Below, in pieces: positions 4,954 through 9,345 of a stretch of DNA of 9,345 bases. This DNA comes from JBAWAP01 sp049589355 (GTDB taxonomy: Bacteria > Chloroflexota > Anaerolineae > VGOG01). Positions within the stretch are counted from its first letter, which is position 1; each line of letters starts with the position of its first letter. Both the position numbers and the translations under genes were made by a program. Under the pieces are notes generated by a model. It made no database searches and was not told the origin of the DNA. It saw nothing but the letters and a program-made list of their open reading frames with translations. Location: positions 1-9,345 of the forward strand of contig JBAWAP010000164.1 in NCBI GenBank assembly GCA_049589355.1, read 5' to 3'.

Positions 4954-6453
4954 TCACCCACCCAAGTCAGCACTTGCTAAGAACTGCGGCGGCCGGCGAA
5001 TCTTGGTCGCCTGCTCAAATGCGAAGGCCAGCTTGACGAGCATTGGCTCTTGGTAAGCGCCGCCGAAAAAGGAAATGCCGACGGGAAGGCCGTAGATATA
5101 CCCCGCAGGAACAGTAATATTAGGATAGCCGGCCACAGCAGCAGGGGACGCACTGCCACCTGAATGGTGATCTCCGTTGACCAGGTCGGTCAGCCAAGGT
5201 GGTTCTCCACTGGGTGCAACGATGGCATCCAGCCGGTGCTCACGCAATGTCGCATCAATGCCCTCTTCTCTTGATAGGCAATGGTTTTTCTGCAAAGCTT
5301 CCAAATAATCTTCACTCGTAAGCGGCCCCTTTTCTTCCGCCATGAGCATGATTTCCTGACCGAAGTACGGCATCACCTTTTCCCGATTTCTCTCATTGAA
5401 CTCGATGATCTCCTTCAGAGAATGTACAGGGGCATCGGGTCCGAGTCCCGCCAGGTAATTGTTGAGATCGGTTTTGAATTCGTACAACAGCACCTCAAAC
5501 TCCGTATCCCTCAACTCACCAGCCGTCTCGATGTTTGCTGGATCAACAATCTCGGCCCCCAGACGCTTCATTTCTTCGATACAGGCATCCATTATCCGGT
5601 CTACCTTCTCGTTAAAGTCGAAGAAGTTGCGCGCCACGCCGATTCTGGCTCCCTGAATGCCATTCGGGTCCAAGAATTGTGTGTAATCTGTATAGGACTT
5701 TCCACGACTCTCCTGGGTTACGGGATCACGTGAATCCACGCCAGTAAGAGCCCCAAGCAGAATTGCAGCGTCGCTGACAGTTCTGGCCATTGGGCCTGCC
5801 GTATCCTGACTATGAGCAATGGGGATGATACCAGACCGGCTAATGAGACCTAGTGTAGGTTTAATCCCGACTATGGAATTTACCTGCGATGGACAAATGA
5901 TAGATCCATCTGTTTCGGTACCAATCGCCACGGCACAAAGATTCGCTGCTACAGCCACTGCCGATCCTGAGCTAGAACCGCAAGGATTTCGGTCCAGGGC
6001 ATAGGGATTCCGGGTTTGACCGCCTCGACTACTCCACCCACTGGTGGAATGGGTTGACCTGAAGTTAGCCCACTCGCTGAGATTGGTTTTGCCCAGAATG
6101 ACCGCACCAGCTTCACGAAGCCTTTGTGCTACAAAAGAATCCTCAGGAGCAATTGAGCCAGCAAGGGCAAGTGAGCCGGCTGTGGTCATCATTCGGTCGG
6201 CAGTATCAATGTTGTCTTTTAGCAAAACAGGGATGCCATGCAGTGGTCCACGGACACCTTTCGCTTTGCGCTCGGCGTCAAGGGAGTCGGCGATTGCCAG
6301 AGCGTCGGGATTGAGTTCAAGAATGGCGTTGAGGGCCGGTCCCTGCCTGTCAAGTTCCTCGATACGCGCAAGGTACATTTCGGTGATCGTTCGTGCGCTG
6401 TACACGCCCGAATCCACCTTTTCCTGCAGCTCAACAACCGTCATTTCTTCCAT
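4954..6453 (-). CDS. Amidase signature enzyme (GatA-like amidase)
   Basis: The 499-aa protein is a full-length member of the amidase signature family, which hydrolyses carboxylic amides with a Ser-cisSer-Lys triad. The lysine is K79 in HGIPVLLKDNIDT. The Ser-rich loop is NPCGSSSGSAVAVAA (157-170) with cis-Ser S160. The nucleophile is S184 in GTETDGSII, 24 residues on as in characterised members. GIKPTLGLISRSGIIPIAHS and the DTAGPMARTVSDAA block after it are also typical. The first Gly of the loop is replaced by Cys (CGSSSG for GGSSGG). It belongs with stand-alone amidases rather than tRNA amidotransferase GatA, since no gatB or gatC is present. The start at 6453 has GAGGAGGT about ten bases upstream. 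It follows the TldE fragment by 64 bp and may share its transcript. The substrate cannot be read from sequence. Confidence 0.92.
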   Translation of the reverse strand: MEEMTVVELQEKVDSGVYSARTITEMYLARIEELDRQGPALNAILELNPDALAIADSLDAERKAKGVRGPLHGIPVLLKDNIDTADRMMTTAGSLALAGSIAPEDSFVAQRLREAGAVILGKTNLSEWANFRSTHSTSGWSSRGGQTRNPYALDRNPCGSSSGSAVAVAANLCAVAIGTETDGSIICPSQVNSIVGIKPTLGLISRSGIIPIAHSQDTAGPMARTVSDAAILLGALTGVDSRDPVTQESRGKSYTDYTQFLDPNGIQGARIGVARNFFDFNEKVDRIMDACIEEMKRLGAEIVDPANIETAGELRDTEFEVLLYEFKTDLNNYLAGLGPDAPVHSLKEIIEFNERNREKVMPYFGQEIMLMAEEKGPLTSEDYLEALQKNHCLSREEGIDATLREHRLDAIVAPSGEPPWLTDLVNGDHHSGGSASPAAVAGYPNITVPAGYIYGLPVGISFFGGAYQEPMLVKLAFAFEQATKIRRPPQFLASADLGG

Positions 6454-6517
6454 CTACTCAAAGACCTCCTCATTTCGCTGGTTGAATTTCTGCAAATCCA
6501 ACCGCTGGGGCCTTGCA

Positions 6518-6943
6518 CTATTCCTTGGCAATTACGTTCATGTCTGCCAGGAGAATGTAGGGCAGGTTGAAATAGCGATAGACCCACTCCGTCTCTTGGC
6601 TGATTGCGGCCACGTCCTGGAGCAGATCGTAGACATTGCCGGCAATGGATACATCTTTCACCCGCCCTACGATTTCACCCTTTTCGATCTTGAACGCCAG
6701 GCTCAACGAGTTGGAAAAGGCACCCGAGATAACGTTGCCCTGCCCCAGGCCTAGTGCATTCTCGACCAGCAACCCCTCATCTATGCCGACGATGATCTCT
6801 GCCACGGGCGTCTCACCGGCCTGGAAAATCAAATTGGTGGGCGAAGGGGTTGGGGGATTGAATACGTTTTCCTCCTTTTTCTTCACCTCGACCGATGCCG
6901 GTGGGCGAAGAATAATGTAGTTCGCCCCGTTGCTTGATGACAA
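6518..6943 (-). pseudogene. C-terminal fragment of TldE/PmbA metalloprotease-family protein
   Basis: From about residue 32 the frame matches the C-terminal domain of TldE/PmbA: PSPTNLIFQAGETPVAEII, then GIDEGLLVENALGLGQGNVI, then FSNSLSLAFKIEKGEIVGRV, KDVSIAGNVYDLL and the end with LPYILLADMNVI. TldE is normally about 430-450 aa and works with TldD in processing peptides and antitoxins. Only about 110 residues remain. The open frame upstream of them is made from repeat piece E (IILRPPASVEVKKK) with a possible TTG start at 6943 and no convincing ribosome site, so this is a broken gene rather than a new short protein. The retained end is intact and in frame, so the break may be recent or the peptide may still be made. 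No tldD is in the window. Confidence 0.8.
6876..6928 (-). repeat. Intergenic repeat piece E, hairpin core only
   Basis: On the minus strand TTCTTCGCCCACCGGCA, then CGGTCGAGGTGAAGAA, matches the apex of the large hairpin of copies A and C with one or two changes. Beyond GGGGCGAAC on one side and GAAGAAA on the other nothing of the repeat can be recognised: no GCCTAAC block, no long GC arms and no promoter. It lies exactly at the upstream edge of the TldE fragment. Confidence 0.75.
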
Positions 6944-6951
6944 CCCTTAAC

Positions 6952-7839
6952 TCAGTGGAGGCTGCCTCGCCCAGAAAGCTGTACTGGCGACAATTCGATC
7001 AGCGCGCCCGCAACCCAGGTGGGCGCAGGCTTGTTGTACATGGCGGCCATATCGTCCGAGACCAGGTCGAGGATACGCCCATCAAGCGGGCCGAGCAGAT
7101 ACCGGAGCACCTGACCCGCATCGCGGGCGTCGCTCTTGGCATCCACACAATGCTGATTATAGCCCCAATAGTCGCCCGCCCGGAGCAGTGCCAACCCTCC
7201 TTCGATCCACCGCCGCGCCAGGTCCAGCCCACCCTCTTCTGGAGCCAACGCCGTTTTAGGTAGGTCGCCATATCCGATGCCATGGTGGAACGGGTCTGCC
7301 GTGGCCACGACGACCGCGTCGCGAACGAGGTCCTGCAATTCCTCAATGCCTGGCAAGATGTGAGGGCAGCCACCCGCCAGGTACGGGTAGCGCATCACCA
7401 ATTCTGGCCCTGCGATGCCGCGCCGCTTTATCTCCTCTTGCCACAGAAAAAGAAAATTAGACAGCGAGAATTCATCGCGCCAGTCCTCCCGCCCATCCAA
7501 TCCCGGCCCCTGGATCCCCCAGGACGGCTCTTTAGTGACATCGGCACCGTGGGCGACGCGTACGCGCGCCTCTTCCAACTCTTTAGTGAGCGCGTGCAGC
7601 ACACCAATCACCAGTACGCGGTCAGCACCACTGTCCAGGCAAGCGTGGACCGCCGCAGCAATCTGGTGCCCGCATACCTCTATACCGGCGTGCGGAAAGA
7701 TCACCGCCCCACCGGCCAGCAGGGTGGGCGCGAGGTCCCAAGCACGCCCGGCGTCGAGCAGGCGGATCGCCCCCTCCTCGCCTAGCCGCGCGTGTTCTTT
7801 GGCCGCTTCGGCCTTGAAATCTGGAAGGTCACGTTTCAT
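6952..7839 (-). CDS. MEMO/AMMECR-B-like protein
   Basis: The 295-aa protein resembles the MEMO1 family (AmmeMemoRadiSam system protein B), which shares its fold with class III extradiol dioxygenases. The main support is GGAVIFPHAGIEVCGHQIAA (43-62), equivalent to the PHAGxxYSG block with a metal-ligand-like H50. DRVLVIGVLHAL (73-84) with H82 matches the VxGxxH block, and VVVATADPFHHGIGYGD (176-192) resembles the VxSSDxxH block with H185/H186. The C-terminal MYNKPAPTWVAGALIEL matches the usual family ending. The segment between these blocks differs from the textbook members, so this is a divergent branch; a metal-dependent oxidoreductase activity is possible but unproven. The start at 7839 has AGGAG nine bases upstream. 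The gene is GC-rich like the peptidase gene upstream. Confidence 0.6.
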   Translation of the reverse strand: MKRDLPDFKAEAAKEHARLGEEGAIRLLDAGRAWDLAPTLLAGGAVIFPHAGIEVCGHQIAAAVHACLDSGADRVLVIGVLHALTKELEEARVRVAHGADVTKEPSWGIQGPGLDGREDWRDEFSLSNFLFLWQEEIKRRGIAGPELVMRYPYLAGGCPHILPGIEELQDLVRDAVVVATADPFHHGIGYGDLPKTALAPEEGGLDLARRWIEGGLALLRAGDYWGYNQHCVDAKSDARDAGQVLRYLLGPLDGRILDLVSDDMAAMYNKPAPTWVAGALIELSPVQLSGRGSLH

Positions 7840-7870
7840 ATCAAATCACTCCTATGAGCAAAAATGTCTT

Positions 7871-7892
7871 CCGTTTTGCCAGTGTAAAACGG
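7871..7892. promoter_or_regulatory. Inverted repeat upstream of the MEMO-like gene
   Basis: CCGTTTT (7871-7877) and AAAACGG (7886-7892) flank an 8-base centre, 32 bp before the MEMO-like start. The symmetry suits an operator for a dimeric repressor; as RNA it would form a weak stem-loop in the leader. GCCTAAC, the attC-like heptamer, is also present close by at 7912-7918. Confidence 0.35.
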
Positions 7893-7952
7893 TGAACGAC
7901 TCAACGTGGCTGCCTAACCAGTTACAAGTGCCGACACGGCGCCCCAGGTCAT

Positions 7953-8543
7953 CTATCCCACCTCGACGTAGATCCTGAAGAGGCCGCGCCATTGCCGCAG
8001 GAACTCCGTCTCCTCCTGCCAGAAGAGGCCGTGATGCTCCCAGGAGTCCGGGTCGTCGGGGCGGCGCTCGTGGGCCGGGTCTACGAAGAGAAACCCCTGC
8101 CCCGGCGTGTAGCCGAAGAGGACCTTGGCGTGGCCCCATCCGGCATAGCGCCTGTTTTCCCAGTGCAGCAGTTCCCCCAGCATGACAATGGTGAGCCGGT
8201 CGGCGAGGAGGTTGCGGCGCAGAGTGTTCACCGTCCCCAGGGGCAACCAACGGGCGGGGATGTCGTGCTGCTGCAGATAGTGCACGATCCCCCACGGGAA
8301 GGTGGCCCAGTTTTGGATGCGCCGCACGACGAAGTGGGGAAAGGGTCGCACCTCAAAGGCGGGATCGTTCATCTCCTGGGCCACCCTCGGCCCCTGGAAG
8401 CGATCCTCCCCTAACAGCGCGTTGGCGGCGATGGCCAGGCTAGTGGGACCGCAGTCGTTGGTGTGCCCCTGGTGTTGGTGGTAGCGATAGACCGGCGTGC
8501 GCAGGTGAAACGTCACAGTGCTCAGGTCAGGCATCTCAGCCAT
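7953..8543 (-). CDS. C39-like papain-fold cysteine peptidase
   Basis: The 196-aa protein has the layout of the peptidase C39-like family. QHQGHTNDCGPTSLAIAANAL (from residue 23) holds the oxyanion-hole glutamine Q25 and the catalytic C31 at the start of the central helix. GWGHAKVLFGY (136-146) supplies H138. VDPAH (154-158) supplies D155. No transporter domain, signal peptide or membrane helix is attached, so it is not an ABC bacteriocin exporter and would act in the cytoplasm unless exported by other means. The start is placed at 8543 (MAEMPDLSTV) because AAAGGGGGA lies just upstream; an in-frame ATG at 8609 would add 22 residues without a ribosome site. The MEMO-like gene follows after 113 bp. 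The substrate is unknown. Confidence 0.75.
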   Translation of the reverse strand: MAEMPDLSTVTFHLRTPVYRYHQHQGHTNDCGPTSLAIAANALLGEDRFQGPRVAQEMNDPAFEVRPFPHFVVRRIQNWATFPWGIVHYLQQHDIPARWLPLGTVNTLRRNLLADRLTIVMLGELLHWENRRYAGWGHAKVLFGYTPGQGFLFVDPAHERRPDDPDSWEHHGLFWQEETEFLRQWRGLFRIYVEVG

Positions 8544-8839
8544 TGGGCTCCCCCTTTCTATCTGACGTCGTTCTGCGCAATGGCGCGCAGCGAAGCAAAG
8601 CGTCCGCATGACGGCCAGGAACTCAGCTACCGCGCGGGTGTAGCGTGAGGCCCTAGCCGGAAACCTCTATACGTTTTGAACTATTCTTGGGCCTGATTCA
8701 CCTCCCCCCGGAAACGCCTGTTGGAGGAGCGTTTGGGAGAGGCCCTCAACTTAGCACCACAGTCACTTGCAGCACCGTTTGCGGTCATAGGTATCGCAGA
8801 CCTCATAGCCCACGCCACTATGCATGTTCCTCACAGGAT
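8544..8839. other. Gap between peptidase gene and the unknown gene to its right
   Basis: About 296 bp without a supported gene. The minus strand holds a weak TATAGA box near 8670 without a good -35 partner. A plus-strand frame with TTG at 8721 translates in part as hydrophobic protein-like sequence (LAAPFAVIGIADLIAHATM), but it has no ribosome site and runs antisense into the neighbouring gene. No repeat copy is found here. Confidence 0.3.
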
Positions 8840-9133
8840 CTATGGTGCCAGATGGCCGGCTCTTCGCAATTCAACGTATTGTTTGTTGATGAAGCGGGGT
8901 ACACCAATTATCAAGTCATAGACCTTTCGGGGATCGCTTAGGAAGTCTTCCAATGTGAAGCCGCCCGAAGGATCAATCGCAGTTAGAGGTGTGGTAAGAG
9001 CTTGTCCTGACAAATGAACCAGATTGTTCCTCACCACTTGTATGACCTCATCCAAATCCGTAGGGAGGTCCATAGCTGTCAGAAATCGTTCTCGGTTCCG
9101 AGCGATGTCAAAGGCTTCCCTAAGTCCGTTCAC
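8840..9133 (-). CDS. Small hypothetical protein, possibly with a longer N-terminus
   Basis: The frame reads as real protein, with even hydrophobic spacing over its whole length: helical NGLREAFDIARNRERFLTAM, then LPTDLDEVIQVVRNNLVHLS, then SGGFTLEDFLSDPRKVYDLI, then a basic end. A GTG at 9133 would give 97 aa, but the frame is open upstream to a stop near 9192, so up to about 16 more residues (DHWSSDNIEQLAQRR) could belong to it if a rare start such as ATT near 9178 is used. A promoter (TTGACA, 17 bp) lies just upstream. I do not recognise the family. It could also be the tail of a longer gene broken by a frameshift. Confidence 0.5.
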   Translation of the reverse strand: MNGLREAFDIARNRERFLTAMDLPTDLDEVIQVVRNNLVHLSGQALTTPLTAIDPSGGFTLEDFLSDPRKVYDLIIGVPRFINKQYVELRRAGHLAP

Positions 9134-9179
9134 TCGCCTTTGCGCAAGTTGCTCAATGTTGTCACTGGACCAATGATCA

Positions 9180-9208
9180 ATAAGACAAGCTTACTATCAT
9201 TTTGTCAA
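9180..9208 (-). promoter_or_regulatory. Possible promoter with perfect -35 box
   Basis: On the minus strand TTGACA (9208-9203) is followed after 17 bp by TCTTAT (9185-9180), a partial -10 box. It lies about 47 bp before the GTG of the small hypothetical gene. Confidence 0.45.
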
Positions 9209-9345
9209 ATCCTTCTTTGGCGAACGGCGAGTAGGCGTGCGAGCATAGCTCTGAAAAACGTGATTTTTCGAGTCGCCGACCGAACTATGCACTGCACGCG
9301 CGATACTTAACAACCAAACAGCAGCCAAGAGCAACTTGCCAGCGA

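Noticed and set aside
7415..7978. Long plus-strand frames of up to 187 codons opposite the MEMO-like and peptidase genes.
   Set aside because: Typical antisense shadows of GC-rich genes: Arg, Ser and Pro rich, no ribosome site, and the minus-strand frames carry clear family motifs.
8721..8921. Plus-strand frame with protein-like hydrophobic sequence.
   Set aside because: TTG start without ribosome site, antisense overlap with the better-supported minus-strand gene, and no recognisable family.
1..9345. Looked for tRNA, rRNA, integrase, transposase and IS ends.
   Set aside because: None could be recognised. The absence of a recombinase limits how far the cassette idea can be taken from this window alone.

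Overview
The window looks like accessory DNA of a free-living bacterium. Every gene I can support lies on the minus strand, so transcription runs from position 9345 towards position 1. The mix of families (DUF433 antitoxin, bacterial retropepsin with its small partner, long coiled-coil protein, amidase, TldE, MEMO-like protein) and the intermediate, uneven GC content recall Chloroflexota or Cyanobacteria. This assignment is a guess from gene content, since no rRNA or universal marker gene is present.

Right part (about 4950-9345). In transcription order this holds a small unknown gene (8840-9133), a C39-like cysteine peptidase (7953-8543), a MEMO/AMMECR-B-like protein (6952-7839), a fragment of TldE/PmbA that keeps only the C-terminal ~110 residues (within 6518-6943), and a full-length amidase-signature enzyme (4954-6453). 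The peptidase and MEMO-like genes are clearly more GC-rich than their surroundings. The common theme is amide and peptide-bond chemistry.

Left part (about 180-4950). Short genes, mostly standing alone, are separated by copies of one ~180 bp intergenic repeat. In transcription order they are a coiled-coil protein (3665-4732), a two-gene unit of a 71-aa helical protein and a retropepsin-like protease with a DSA active site (2568-3196), a DUF433 antitoxin followed by what looks like the tail of a deleted PIN-like toxin (1927-2356), a PD-(D/E)XK nuclease-like protein (1134-1679), and a HhH-GPD 8-oxoguanine-type DNA glycosylase (296-1048). The recognisable repeat copies are A (1721-1904), B (2450-2554), C (3319-3500), D (4802-4940), a core-only piece E (6876-6928) and a diverged copy F (about 181-285).

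Read on the minus strand, a full copy starts just after a gene with GCCTAAC or GCCTAGC. It then carries a small hairpin and a larger GC-rich hairpin, and ends with a consensus-like promoter (TTGTGC, 17 bp, TATAAT) that fires into the next gene. The array therefore has the logic of a cassette array in which each gene travels with a structured site, and three of the sites supply a promoter. The end sequences resemble the RYYYAAC...GTTRRRY ends of integron attC sites. No integrase is in the window, and the sites are long for attC, so the integron reading is a hypothesis. This array is the main observation. The toxin-deleted DUF433 module and the TldE fragment that begins beside a repeat core look like scars of recombination in it.
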